From NCBI RefSeq assembly GCF_002109325.1, contig NZ_CP015348.1:2481501-2545500 (forward strand): a stretch of 64,000 nucleotides of DNA, given 5' to 3'. How positions within the stretch are numbered: position 1 is the stretch's first letter; every line of letters begins with the position of its first letter. Below are positions 10,503 through 19,693 of this stretch, one piece after another. Both the position numbers and the translations under genes were made by a program. The notes under the pieces are model-generated. The model worked only from the letters and a program-made list of their open reading frames with translations, was not told the origin of the DNA and did not search any database. Source of the stretch: Sporosarcina ureae (GTDB lineage: Bacteria; Bacillota; Bacilli; Bacillales_A; Planococcaceae).

Positions 10503-10898
10503 ATGTTAAAGAAGCTTTCTCCGAATATAAAGAGCAGCATCACTCGTTCCATATCGCAATCATTTGAACAATATATGAGTGAGATCGGCTGGTCAGCAGA
10601 AGATTACAACATCGAACAATTTTACGCGAATTGGCGGGAATACATTACGACCAAAGCGCTTTGGTACGAGAAGATTCCCGATGACATCAAAGTAGATCCC
10701 GAGTTTCATAAAGAATTAGCAGAGCGTGTAGAAGGCGTATTAATTCGTATTCTGAATGATCCGCCAACAGAAGAGCAGATCGCGCAAATCGAAATTCTAC
10801 AGCAAAAACTGAACACTCATTACGATTATGGCTGTAAAGCGGAAGCTGTATACGTTCAAAACGTATTAGAAACGACGTCTAACCAGTTGGATAATTAA
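10503..10898 (+). CDS. hypothetical protein, no family recognised
   Basis: A 131-residue soluble, mainly helical, acidic protein with no signal peptide or membrane segment. I start it at ATG 10503, 12 bases after GGGAGGG; the upstream in-frame ATG 10464 lies almost on the predicted transcription start. Visible features are SFEQYMSEIGWSAEDYN and a C-terminal helix with EEQIAQIEILQQKLN. It stands where B. subtilis carries unrelated small genes, so synteny gives no clue to function. Confidence 0.6.
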   Translation: MLKKLSPNIKSSITRSISQSFEQYMSEIGWSAEDYNIEQFYANWREYITTKALWYEKIPDDIKVDPEFHKELAERVEGVLIRILNDPPTEEQIAQIEILQQKLNTHYDYGCKAEAVYVQNVLETTSNQLDN

Positions 10899-10988
10899 AA
10901 CGAATAGTTCTCTCCTTTTCGCACAAGCTAACGAAGAACATACCGAGACGTATGGTTCATAGCTCGTAAAAAAGGAGGGAATTTTTTT

Positions 10989-11369
10989 ATGATCAGAAAA
11001 GCTCTGCCGGTAGTTTTTGCATCTGCACTCGTCCTAACCGCATGTAACACGAACGACGGCGCACTTCCGAGCAACAATGAAACGCCGATGCAAGATATGG
11101 AACGCGACAATACGCCGAACGGCAACAAGCGTATGGGTCCAAATCTTGATGGTCTGGATGACAACAATGACCGTGGAATCATGAATGGCGACGGCGATGG
11201 CATCATGGAGGAAACGCGTGAAGGGATCGACAGAACGCGCGATGAACTCATTGATGACAATAACGAAAACCGCGGTGCACGCGACGATAACAACTTGAAC
11301 GGCAACATGAACGGCAACGACGCTGCTCCAAACGGCGTTCTACGCGACGAAGATCGTAAAGTACGATAG
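10989..11369 (+). CDS. small Asn/Asp/Gly-rich lipoprotein
   Basis: A 126-residue protein with a lipoprotein signal: positively charged start, hydrophobic stretch and lipobox LTAC with Cys at about residue 19. The mature part is low complexity with repeated DNN, NGDGDG and NGNMNGND and should be disordered and strongly hydrophilic on the outer face of the membrane. RBS AAAGGAGGGAA precedes ATG. GAACATACC/GGTATGTTC-like pairing at 10936-10958 lies upstream. No function is recognised; similar proteins are common in spore formers. Confidence 0.65.
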   Translation: MIRKALPVVFASALVLTACNTNDGALPSNNETPMQDMERDNTPNGNKRMGPNLDGLDDNNDRGIMNGDGDGIMEETREGIDRTRDELIDDNNENRGARDDNNLNGNMNGNDAAPNGVLRDEDRKVR

Positions 11370-11385
11370 ATCTCCAGCCACTATA

Positions 11386-11423
11386 AAAACGACCCTGCAT
11401 ATCGAATGCATGGGTCGTTTTTG
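11386..11423. terminator. terminator after the lipoprotein gene
   Basis: AAAACGACCC and GGGTCGTTTT form a stem extended by TGCAT/ATGCA, with A residues before and T residues after, so it can work in both directions. Confidence 0.88.
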
Positions 11424-11469
11424 TGTGTTTGGATTTGGTGGTTTGTTTGCTCAATTAAGGTGTGGGAGT

Positions 11470-12482
11470 GCTCTATGCGGCATGCTATCCGCTCTATGTG
11501 GCGCGTTATCCGCTCTATGCGGTGAGTTATCCGCTCTATGCGGTGAATTATCCGCTCTATGCGGTGAGTTATCCGCTCTATGGGGTGCGTTATCCGCTCT
11601 ATGGGGTGCGTTATCCGCTCTATGGGGTGCGTTATCCGCTCAATGCGGTGAGTTATCCGCTCAATGCGGTGAGTTATCCGCTCAATGCGGTGAGTTATCC
11701 GCTCTATGCGGTGAGTTATCCGCTCTATGTGGCGCGTTATCCGCTCTATGGGGTGCGTTGTCCGCTCTATGCGGTGAATTATCCGCTCTATGGGGTGCGT
11801 TATCCGCTCTATGGGGTTGAGTTATCCGCTCAATGCGGTGAGTTATCCGCTCTAAGCGGTGAGTTATCCGTTCTATGGGGTGCGTTATCCGCTCTATGCG
11901 GTGCGTTACCCGCTCTATGCGGTGAGTTATCCGCTCTATGTGGCGTGTTATCCGCTCTATGCGGTGCGTTATCCGCTCTATGGGGTGAGTTATCCGCTCT
12001 ATGTGGCGTGTTATTCGCTCTAAGCGGCATGCTATCCACTCTATGTGGCGCGTTATCCGCTCAATGCGGCGCGTTATCCGCTCAATGCGGTGCGTTATCC
12101 GCTCTAAGCGTCGCGTTATCCGCTCTAAGCGTCGCGCTATCCGCTCTAAGCGGTGCGCTATCCGCTCTATGCGGTGTGTAATCCGCTCTATGGGGCGCGT
12201 TATCCGCTCTAAGCGGTGAGTTGTCCGCTCTATGCGTTGCGTTATCCGCTCTAAGCGTCGCGCTATCCGCTCTAAGCGGTGCGCTATCCGCTCTATGCGG
12301 TGTGTAATCCGCTCTATGGGGCGCGTAATCCGCTCTAAGCGGCATGCTATCCGCTCTATGTGGCGAGTTACCCGCTCTAAGCGTCGCGTTATCCGCTCTA
12401 AGCAAGTTACCCGCTCTAACCATCGAGTTACCCGCTCTAACCATCGAGTTACCCGCTCTAACCATCAAACTATCCGCCCTAA
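11470..12482. repeat. 21-bp-period GCTCTAT array 2 (about 49 units)
   Basis: GCTCTAT, GCTCAAT or GCTCTAA recurs from 11470 to 12476. The 1006 bases equal 46 steps of 21 plus one step of 22 (near 11810) and one of 18 (near 12402). The typical unit is TATCCGCTCTATGCGGTGAGT, in which CCGC and GCGG can pair around TCTAT. The array separates the lipoprotein gene from convergent ywpF. Long open frames across it encode only seven-residue repeats and are rejected as genes. Confidence 0.95.
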
Positions 12483-12513
12483 CAACCCACCCAACCCACC
12501 CAACCCCACAAAA

Positions 12514-12546
12514 ACCAAAAAAAAGCCACCCAAAATAGGGCAGCCA
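12514..12546 (-). terminator. terminator of ywpF
   Basis: On the minus strand GCTGCCC and GGGTGGC form a seven-pair stem with two G-T pairs, followed by eight T residues. Confidence 0.65.
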
Positions 12547-12564
12547 CCAAAAACAAAAACACAA

Positions 12565-13017
12565 TCACAACTTCGTCTTCTCATCAGGATCCGTATCCCG
12601 CTTCAACTTCGGTCGATCCCACATGCCCATCTCGAATTGCTCAAGCAACGCATCGCCCGCGAAGCCTTCATCCAGCAACTCTTCAAGCAAATGCTCTGCG
12701 TATTTCGAACGGGCGCGCTTCAAACGACCCTTCATCAACACGGAAATCCGGTCGCCGATCTGACTCCAGTTTTCCACCGCCACATCGAACGAAGCGGGTT
12801 CATTGCCGGGATACGAAATGACGACGCGCACTGTCAGCAACGTCTCCTCGACCTTCCATTTATCCATAATGTCCTTATACTTGGCATCAATGAACAACTC
12901 AAGAACCCACAAACGATGACTGTTTTCCTGATTGATGATAATCCCGTCATACAGTGGAAATGCAAGCACACCATTCTCCTGCATCACTTCCACCGAAATC
13001 ATCTTAAACGTCTTCAA
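12565..13017 (-). CDS. ywpF: YwpF-like protein
   Basis: A 150-residue cytoplasmic protein. Segments LKTFKMISVEV, PLYDGIIINQE and WSQIGDRISVLMKGRLKRA match the YwpF family; the C-terminal third (SKYAEHLLEELLDEGF, DRPKLKRD) is less conserved. I start it at TTG 13017, five bases after GAGGTGA on the minus strand, which restores the family N-terminus. In B. subtilis ywpF lies near ssbB, as here, although divergent from ssb in this window. Function unknown. Confidence 0.75.
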   Translation of the reverse strand: MKTFKMISVEVMQENGVLAFPLYDGIIINQENSHRLWVLELFIDAKYKDIMDKWKVEETLLTVRVVISYPGNEPASFDVAVENWSQIGDRISVLMKGRLKRARSKYAEHLLEELLDEGFAGDALLEQFEMGMWDRPKLKRDTDPDEKTKL

Positions 13018-13261
13018 TCCTATCACCTCGGTACAATTTTCCCAAGTATAGCATAAAAATCTCACAATACTCGAAAATTCAATAATGCATTACGCAGGAT
13101 CCACATGAAACCTTATCAACACAAGAAACTCCGAAAATCACGTCCAATGAAAATTGAAAAAGCTATACGAAAACGGCATCAAAATTCAATTTTGCCCCTT
13201 TGCTTGAACTGCCCTTTGTAGATTACGATAAGGGCAGCACAAAGAAGGGAGGGACAAACTC

Positions 13262-13675
13262 TTGAACCAAGTGGCTTTAGTAGGGCGTATCACCAAAGAC
13301 CTCGTATTAAAAGAACACGCATCTGGACGTGTCAACACCACGTTCGTCCTCGCTATCAATCGCAGCTTCAAAAACGCAAACGGAGAAGTGGCAACTGATT
13401 TCGTGCCGTGCTCCGTTTGGGGGCGATCCGCCGAAAACCTAGTCCGTCACTGCGGCAAAGGATCACTCATAGGCGTCAGTGGAAGTATTCAAACTCGGAA
13501 CTACGAACGGGAAGATCAGTCGAAAGTGTACATCACAGAAGTCATGTGCAACGACATTCGCTTCTTGTCAAAGTCACCCAAATCTCAACACACCGAAATG
13601 AAAACGCATTCATCTACTGAGCCGAAACGTTTTGAAGAAGCGAAAACAGCAGAAACCGCACTTCCAATTTTCTAA
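13262..13675 (+). CDS. ssbB: single-stranded DNA-binding protein (SsbB type)
   Basis: A 137-residue OB-fold protein: MNQVALVGRITKDLVLK at the start, FVPCSVWGRSAENLVRHCGKGSLIGVSG in the core. It starts at TTG 13262, served by GAAGGGAGGGA. The C-terminal tail is short and ends in LPIF rather than the DDDIPF tip of the essential SsbA, which binds partner proteins. Together with the neighbourhood of ywpF and ywqA this points to the competence-associated SsbB. Confidence 0.88.
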   Translation: MNQVALVGRITKDLVLKEHASGRVNTTFVLAINRSFKNANGEVATDFVPCSVWGRSAENLVRHCGKGSLIGVSGSIQTRNYEREDQSKVYITEVMCNDIRFLSKSPKSQHTEMKTHSSTEPKRFEEAKTAETALPIF

Positions 13676-14011
13676 CGCCAGCCTAAAACGAAAGGGGAGG
13701 AGACGAAGGCTGATCCGCCGTCACACAGCCACTGTCGATCAACTCCTGATCCATTGGCTAACACACAATTAAAGAGAAACGAAAAAAGAGAAAACAGAAA
13801 CGACACTACAAGCATATTCGCCAACTAGCAATACCTAATCGGCAGAAGCAAGAGCGAGTGGGGACTCGATCCTCTGTGATGCCGGGAGTACATTCAGCAT
13901 AGGAACTGAATCGATTTTACGCCAACTCATCCGTCGTCCGTTTTGCTGGAGACCACTTCCAAAAAACGGACTGACGGAATACATACCCGCCCATAGAAAG
14001 GAAGAAGCCCC
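13676..14011. other. gap without a convincing gene
   Basis: An AAAGGGGAGGAG ribosome-site-like sequence at about 13690 is not followed by a canonical start of any long frame. The only clear structure is GTCCGTTTT (13936-13944) inverted at 13963-13971. Nothing else is supported. Confidence 0.5.
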
Positions 14012-14170
14012 ATGCCAACCACTTCTACCGTTGTACACAAACAAGATATCGAGCGCCTAGAAGACCAGCTTGGTCAGCTAATCCGTATCATCGCAAACTT
14101 AAACGAGCGCATCAACTACCTCGAAACAATCAAAACCAACCCGTTCCTCATCCCCTCCAAATCACAATAA
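14012..14170 (+). CDS. small coiled-coil protein (52 residues)
   Basis: ATG 14012 preceded by AAAGGAAG opens a 52-codon frame. Residues 10-45 (QDIERLEDQLGQLIRIIANL and on) show Leu/Ile heptad spacing and suggest a short coiled coil; the tail is KTNPFLIPSKSQ. The frame ends just before the terminator of the convergent helicase gene. No family is recognised, but start site, composition and amphipathic pattern make it a credible gene. Confidence 0.55.
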   Translation: MPTTSTVVHKQDIERLEDQLGQLIRIIANLNERINYLETIKTNPFLIPSKSQ

Positions 14171-14200
14171 AAAGACTTGCATCATGTTCGATGCAAGTCT
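14171..14200 (-). terminator. terminator of the ywqA-ywqB operon
   Basis: AGACTTGCATC and GATGCAAGTCT form a perfect 11-bp stem. On the minus strand it is followed by TTTTTATT. Confidence 0.8.
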
Positions 14201-14207
14201 CACTCAA

Positions 14208-16949
14208 TCAATTAAACGTCAGCAAATCCTCGAGCTCTCGATCATTGAGCTCCGTCAACCACTGACTCGAATGAATCAAATCAGCTGACAAAGCCGCCTT
14301 CTCGACGAGCATCTCGTCAATCTTTTCCTCGATTGTCCCGACCGTTACAAATTTATGCACATGCACAAATTTGGTCTGCCCGATACGGTACGCACGATCC
14401 GTTGCCTGGTTCTCCACAGCCGGATTCCACCAGCGGTCTGCGTGCAATACGTGATTCGCCTGTGTCAAGTTCAAGCCGGTGCCCCCAGCTTTCAACGACA
14501 GGATGAAAATCGGGAATTCCCCGTTTTGGAACGCTTCAACCAATGCATCACGCTGTCCTTTCGGCATACTACCCGTCAAGAACGGCACGTCGATTCCATG
14601 TAATTCAGACAAGCACTGACGGATCATCTGCCCCATACCGATATACTGCGTGAAGATTAAGCATTGTTCCCCATTCGCCGCAATCTCCGCTGCCATGGAG
14701 ACGATTCGTGCCATTTTATTGGAACGCTTCGTCAACTCGGCGGCAGGGGCTGGCGGTTCTTTTAAGAATAATGCCGGATGGTTACATAACTGCTTCAAAC
14801 GACTGAGCATCTTCAAGATCAAGCCTTTACGCTCAAATCCTGTCAGTGTCTCGAGTTTGAACTTCGTCTCCGATACAAAACTCTCATATAATGCGGCTTG
14901 CTCAGTAGTCAGCGGTACATATTCATTTTGCTCGAGCTTCTCTGGCAAGTTCAAGCGCAATTCCGGATCATTCTTCGTCCGGCGCATCATGAACGGCTGG
15001 ATTCGCGCACGCAATTTCCGTTTCTCCGCTTCGAGATCATCTCGCTCGATCGGCACGATGAACTCTTCGCTGAATTTGCGGAAACTGCCGAAATAGCCTT
15101 TATGAATGAAATCAAAAATAGCCCATAACTCCGATAAACGGTTCTCGATCGGCGTACCCGTCAAGGCGATATGATGTCTACCGCGCAACTTGCGAATTGC
15201 TCGTGACTGCTTCGTCTGCAAGTTCTTAATATTTTGCGCTTCATCAATCGTCACATTCGCGAACTCATACACCGACAGCATCTCAGTATCTTGTGTGGCG
15301 GTACCGTATGTCGTCAAAATAATATCCGCTTGACGTGTGCCCATGATATCCGCAAATTGTTCCTCGCGCGCACGATTCGTTCCGTAATGTACATGCACCG
15401 TTAGCGAAGGGGCGAAACGCTCAAGTTCCTTCTGCCAGTTCCCCATAACACTCGTCGGGCAAATGATCAACGAAGGAGAGTCCGTTTCCGGTAAATTATG
15501 CACATACAGCAAATACGCGATGAGCTGCACAGTCTTACCAAGTCCCATATCATCCGCAAGCACAGCACCGAACTTATTATCTCGCATGAAATGAAGCCAC
15601 TCGAAACCTTCCTGCTGATACGGACGCAACTCGGCGTGCAACGACGTAGGTACGGGAACAGGCGGCAAACCTTTCTTGTCATGCAACATATTCATCACTT
15701 TACGTAACGACTGCTGCATCGAGAACGCAACGAGAGGATCGTCTTCTTCCTCTTCTTCAAACGAAGGAGCGATCTCTTCCGGCACTTCATTGAACAGCAA
15801 ATCCTTCACCGTCCACTCACCGTCATCCACTTGCTCCATCAACTCACGAATCCGCTTGAGCCATGCCGGATCCAAATGGAACCACTCATCGCCTGCACGA
15901 ATATATTCTCGGTTCTCATCGACCATCTTCTGGAACTGGTCTTTATCGATCTTTTCGCCAGCTAATGAAAACTGCCAATCAAACGACAATACTTGATCGA
16001 GACTGGCGGAAGAACGGTACGATTGCATTCCTGCAGAGGTACGAATCTTTAACTTCGTCTCGGTCACCGTCTTCAACCAAGCCGGTAATATAACGGGGTA
16101 ATCAAACGCCTGACAAAGCGGCAGATCTTCCTGAATGAAAATCCGCACTTGCGCATCATTTAACGGCACATGCATAAACTGTTTTGGCTCATACCATTCG
16201 ACCGAACGGAAAATCCCGACCATCTCGGATTGACGCTCTTCAATCTCTTCTGCATACTCCTTGCGTTTCGCTGGCAATGCATTTTCCATCGAACCCGCAA
16301 TTTTACCAATCGCTGGCGACCACTGCGCCCCGCGATCACTAATCAAAATCGTCTCAAGCAACCAATCCGTTTCATCGATATCCGGCTCCGTCAAACGAAG
16401 AGCTACGCGGAACGGTAACTTCGACTTTTCGGTATTCGGCCATCCATACTGCTGGAAGTGAGGTAACAAAGCAGGGAAGTCCGCCATCGACACACCAAGC
16501 GTTGCCAACTGTCCGCGCATCGCAAGCGAAATATAGCGTCCAGCTTGCTCAGATAAATGGGTCTTGTCGAGATTAAACGACAGTCCAGACTCCGTCGCTT
16601 CGACATATGAAAACAACGCAGGGTCGTTCCACAACGTCGCGGCTTCACGAATGTCTGCCAATACTTGTTCATCGTCAGAAGTCGCACCCGAGTATTGCAC
16701 ATACGGATGACTGCCAGCCGAAAACAAGCGCAGCAACATATCGATCGATACGTCGAGCCAATTATCTCGCTGCTCCACTAACATTCCATACATCGTCGGT
16801 TCATCCGAATAAAATAAATACGACACCAACATGTCCGCGTCGATCTTGCGCGTTTCTCCTTCGACATTTGCGGATACGATGAACACGCCATCCTGTCCTT
16901 CTTGTAACGTTAACTCTAATGAAAGTTGTAAGATGTTCGAATCGGTCAT
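14208..16949 (-). CDS. ywqA: SNF2-family helicase YwqA
   Basis: A 913-residue DNA-dependent ATPase of the bacterial SNF2/HepA type. The N-terminal 430 residues are the bacterial SNF2-associated region, ending in an acidic stretch. The helicase core follows: Walker A DDMGLGKT (about 466-473), Walker B DEAQ, TGTPIENRLSELW, and the C-terminal lobe with AGGTGLNLTQANHVLHADRWWNP and QATDRAYRIGQ (motif VI). ATG 16949 overlaps the stop of the upstream gene as ATGA and has GAAAGGAAAT upstream, so translation is coupled. B. subtilis ywqA and ywqB have the same arrangement. The role, probably chromatin or transcription remodelling, is not established. Confidence 0.9.
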   Translation of the reverse strand: MTDSNILQLSLELTLQEGQDGVFIVSANVEGETRKIDADMLVSYLFYSDEPTMYGMLVEQRDNWLDVSIDMLLRLFSAGSHPYVQYSGATSDDEQVLADIREAATLWNDPALFSYVEATESGLSFNLDKTHLSEQAGRYISLAMRGQLATLGVSMADFPALLPHFQQYGWPNTEKSKLPFRVALRLTEPDIDETDWLLETILISDRGAQWSPAIGKIAGSMENALPAKRKEYAEEIEERQSEMVGIFRSVEWYEPKQFMHVPLNDAQVRIFIQEDLPLCQAFDYPVILPAWLKTVTETKLKIRTSAGMQSYRSSASLDQVLSFDWQFSLAGEKIDKDQFQKMVDENREYIRAGDEWFHLDPAWLKRIRELMEQVDDGEWTVKDLLFNEVPEEIAPSFEEEEEDDPLVAFSMQQSLRKVMNMLHDKKGLPPVPVPTSLHAELRPYQQEGFEWLHFMRDNKFGAVLADDMGLGKTVQLIAYLLYVHNLPETDSPSLIICPTSVMGNWQKELERFAPSLTVHVHYGTNRAREEQFADIMGTRQADIILTTYGTATQDTEMLSVYEFANVTIDEAQNIKNLQTKQSRAIRKLRGRHHIALTGTPIENRLSELWAIFDFIHKGYFGSFRKFSEEFIVPIERDDLEAEKRKLRARIQPFMMRRTKNDPELRLNLPEKLEQNEYVPLTTEQAALYESFVSETKFKLETLTGFERKGLILKMLSRLKQLCNHPALFLKEPPAPAAELTKRSNKMARIVSMAAEIAANGEQCLIFTQYIGMGQMIRQCLSELHGIDVPFLTGSMPKGQRDALVEAFQNGEFPIFILSLKAGGTGLNLTQANHVLHADRWWNPAVENQATDRAYRIGQTKFVHVHKFVTVGTIEEKIDEMLVEKAALSADLIHSSQWLTELNDRELEDLLTFN

Positions 16950-18520
16950 AACAGTAGATTTCCTTTCTCCATCTCTTCCATCAGTGCACGCAGACGTGGG
17001 AATTGCTGGCGGACTGTATGGACATAACGGTTCCAAAATTCATTGCGGCCATCGCGCTTCGCAGCGGTCTTCATCTGTTTCCATAAACGCACCGCACGAC
17101 GATAGCTATCACGATTTTTCTCTTTAACTAATTTCAAGGCCTCAGCATGCATAAGAGGGAACACGGCTTGTGAATCTTCCGCCAGTGCCGTCTTTAGCGC
17201 CGAGCCGTCAATCATATCGACCGATCCGCGAGTCAAATGCATAAGCGCAGCCCATTCTGAGTAGCGATTGCGCTCGAATAAAAACTTGCCATACGCACGA
17301 CTCGCTTCTGGACCGTACGATTGGAATAATTGATCACGCTGCTCTTCCGACACGTCGGAAAGTGACAGCAACTCATCAATATCTTCAGCGAAAGCCGAAC
17401 GATTACGCGCTGCCAGTTGCTGATAATACTCAGCCAAATGCGGAAGCAATTTCAACATGATCGATTGTACGATATCAAAGTCCTCATCTTCCTTCGCATA
17501 AAGCGCAAATGCCAACCACTGAGGAACTGCGGTTGCATCTAAATTATTCAGCTCCTGATCAAGTTCATCAAAGCGACCTGACGTCAAGTAGAGGAACGCA
17601 CGGAATAACGGCGCATCCTCTGCCGTTTCTTTCTCCAAGCGCTCAATTTCTTGTGTCAATTCCGCTTCGTCTTCATAGAGCTCAGTATAGACAAGACGGA
17701 ACGCTTCAAAACGCTTCGAGAACAATCCTTCTTCGTCTACTGCGAATGAATGGATTAAATCCTTCAGCTTCGTATGGAAGGCGTCCGTTTCAAATAAACG
17801 TGATTTCGAACTAAGTTGCTTAATACCCGCTTTCATTTCGGACATCTGTTCATTGAGCCAGATCGTCAACTGCCATTTGCCGTAATGATAGGAATCATTG
17901 GCGGATAGTTCATTTTTTAGGAACGGCCAAGCCGCCCGCATTAGTGTCAGTTGATAGTACAGCGAAAAGAGCGGCTTCCATTCCCATTCAAAAGGAGAAA
18001 GCCGCGTCTTCTGATGTTCGATTTTTGAAGCGTAATGCAAGAATCCAGTCGGTCCGTCACTCGGATTTAACTCGGTGAGCGGCTTCACTAATGCGGATAA
18101 TGCAGTCAACCAAGCTTCCGGCGTCCGTTCACTGATCGATAATTGCGTTTGCACAGTTCCTGACTGGCGCCACGTATTCAGCCAATCGGATAATGAATGA
18201 AACTGCGAATACAAATGAAAGACCACCGCAATCTGATGCGAGCACCAATCTCCGCCAGCACATGTGCAGTACGGTTCCATTGTTTGGAAGGAAAGACGCG
18301 CGAATTCAGACTCGGTACCCGAAATATTTGCCATTAACGATTGCTCGGTTTCCGTGTAGCGATACGCACCAATTGCGTTCATACGTACAAGTGAAGCCGC
18401 CTTGCGTATAATTTCCGCCTGCTCAGGGACAGACGGCTGAAATGTATGTTTAATATGGTTCATGAATTCTTCGATTTGCGATTCGTGCATATTTGCGATT
18501 CGTTCAATAGTGATGGCCAC
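16946..18520 (-). CDS. ywqB: SWIM zinc-finger protein YwqB
   Basis: A 524-residue protein with a SWIM motif, CTC...WCSH (about residues 73-83), a zinc site thought to bind DNA or protein, followed by a long helical region without a recognised domain. I start it at GTG 18520, eight bases after AAGGAG; GTG 18529 lies inside that site. It overlaps the SNF2 gene by four bases. SWIM proteins are regularly encoded next to bacterial SNF2 helicases, which suggests a complex. Confidence 0.85.
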   Translation of the reverse strand: MAITIERIANMHESQIEEFMNHIKHTFQPSVPEQAEIIRKAASLVRMNAIGAYRYTETEQSLMANISGTESEFARLSFQTMEPYCTCAGGDWCSHQIAVVFHLYSQFHSLSDWLNTWRQSGTVQTQLSISERTPEAWLTALSALVKPLTELNPSDGPTGFLHYASKIEHQKTRLSPFEWEWKPLFSLYYQLTLMRAAWPFLKNELSANDSYHYGKWQLTIWLNEQMSEMKAGIKQLSSKSRLFETDAFHTKLKDLIHSFAVDEEGLFSKRFEAFRLVYTELYEDEAELTQEIERLEKETAEDAPLFRAFLYLTSGRFDELDQELNNLDATAVPQWLAFALYAKEDEDFDIVQSIMLKLLPHLAEYYQQLAARNRSAFAEDIDELLSLSDVSEEQRDQLFQSYGPEASRAYGKFLFERNRYSEWAALMHLTRGSVDMIDGSALKTALAEDSQAVFPLMHAEALKLVKEKNRDSYRRAVRLWKQMKTAAKRDGRNEFWNRYVHTVRQQFPRLRALMEEMEKGNLLL

Positions 18521-18603
18521 CGAATCCACTCCTTACTTAAGCATTCCTCCTATTATACCGTTTTTATCAATCTTTTACCACAACTTGAGGAGCTTAATAA
18601 GAT

Positions 18604-19035
18604 TCAGATTTCATTTCCCGATTGATTATGGAATAGCTGCATGAGGTTCAACATGCCTGACAGCAACAACTGGCGGTTTTCGTGGTCCAATGAATCGACC
18701 TGTAAAATAAATTCTTTCAGCAATGGCTCATTTTCAATCAGCGATCCATATTGCGCAATAAACCCTTTTTCGTATGTGGCGGTACTATCAAGCGTTCGAT
18801 TGGAAAGAGGGCGCAATGACTTTAACGGCTTATCCATAATCATCGCAAGCAATACATCGTCCGGGATATTATACGTTTCCTTAATCCGTGGAATTAAATA
18901 AATTGGAAAGCCCCGTATGTCCGATTCATATCTCGACATCGTGGCACCATCCACTCCGAGATCCTCCGCCATCTGCTTCTGAGAGATGTGTAAATACTCA
19001 TCCCGATATTCTTTCAACTGTGTTCCGAAACTCAT
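18604..19035 (-). CDS. Xre-family transcriptional regulator
   Basis: A 143-residue protein with an N-terminal helix-turn-helix (SFGTQLKEYRDEYLHISQKQ, then MAEDLGVDGATMSRYESDIRG, about residues 2-42) and a helical C-terminal half that may be a dimer or ligand domain. I choose the third possible start, ATG 19035, with GGGTGAT five bases upstream; GTG 19044 and ATG 19041 are alternatives. It is divergent from the gene at 19192, and the shared gap contains a large palindrome likely to be its operator. Confidence 0.75.
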   Translation of the reverse strand: MSFGTQLKEYRDEYLHISQKQMAEDLGVDGATMSRYESDIRGFPIYLIPRIKETYNIPDDVLLAMIMDKPLKSLRPLSNRTLDSTATYEKGFIAQYGSLIENEPLLKEFILQVDSLDHENRQLLLSGMLNLMQLFHNQSGNEI

Positions 19036-19088
19036 TTTCATCACCCATTTTTTCTCGCCATCTTATAAGAAAAGGGTCCGTCATTTTG

Positions 19089-19134
19089 ATTAATTGTCAT
19101 TTAAGCAATTCGAATTGACGTAATGACAATTAAT
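19089..19134. promoter_or_regulatory. nested palindromic operator between divergent genes
   Basis: ATTAATTGTCATT (19089-19101) is exactly inverted at 19122-19134, and the 20-base centre holds the perfect palindrome CAATTCGAATTG (19106-19117). The position between the Xre gene and the divergent ORF suggests an autoregulatory binding site. Confidence 0.6.
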
Positions 19135-19191
19135 AAATTTATTCAAAAGGATATGAGAAGATAATGAATAAAAAGTAGAAAGTAGGCGAAT

Positions 19192-19536
19192 GTGATAGAA
19201 AAAGTGCAATTGACCTTACACGTTCCACAATTACAGTCTCGCTCCAAAACGCCTGAACCGGTCATAGCAGGTGAACCATGCTTCTTTCATTCTCTTGAAC
19301 AGTATTGCGAAAAGTCCATCCACGATCCAAGTGGAAGAGTTTCGTATTTGTATGGCATCGCACGTGACGAGATGATTTTCGAACAAGTCGTCATCTATTA
19401 TGATGCTAATCAAATTATCTTTTCCTATGAGAAAACGAATGTTGATGCAAGCAAAGAATTGCTGGAACAATTGAAAAAAGAGAACGTCGAATATCATCCT
19501 ATGTCCAAAACTTTTCTCGTAGGGCCTGACGAATAA
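19192..19536 (+). CDS. hypothetical protein
   Basis: A 114-residue soluble protein starting at GTG 19192 with no strong ribosome site. Strand-rich segments (QLTLHVPQL, RVSYLYGIARDEMIFEQVVIYY, QIIFSYEKTN) alternate with one helix (DASKELLEQLKKEN), suggesting a small alpha/beta fold. No family is recognised. It is divergent from the Xre gene and probably under its control. Confidence 0.55.
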   Translation: MIEKVQLTLHVPQLQSRSKTPEPVIAGEPCFFHSLEQYCEKSIHDPSGRVSYLYGIARDEMIFEQVVIYYDANQIIFSYEKTNVDASKELLEQLKKENVEYHPMSKTFLVGPDE

Positions 19537-19693
19537 CCCAATCAACGGCGTGATTCGCCACTATGACCGCTATCTGAAAAATTCTCTTGGTATATTAGAA
19601 GGTTTCCGACTCATATCATGCACAAAATCCTCTTTGTTGTGATATATTATTAATAATCGGAAAATTCAAGCAAATGAAGAGGAGGGGGAAGAT

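Noticed and set aside
11470..12482. CRISPR array
   Set aside because: Units are 21 bases with no unique spacers of 26 bases or more, fillers recur, and no cas genes are present.
11410..13056. Several frames of 70-270 codons across array 2, including one running over the ywpF complement
   Set aside because: Same cause; frames change at the one-base irregularity near 11810 without effect on the repeat, so it is the DNA spacing that is kept, not a protein.
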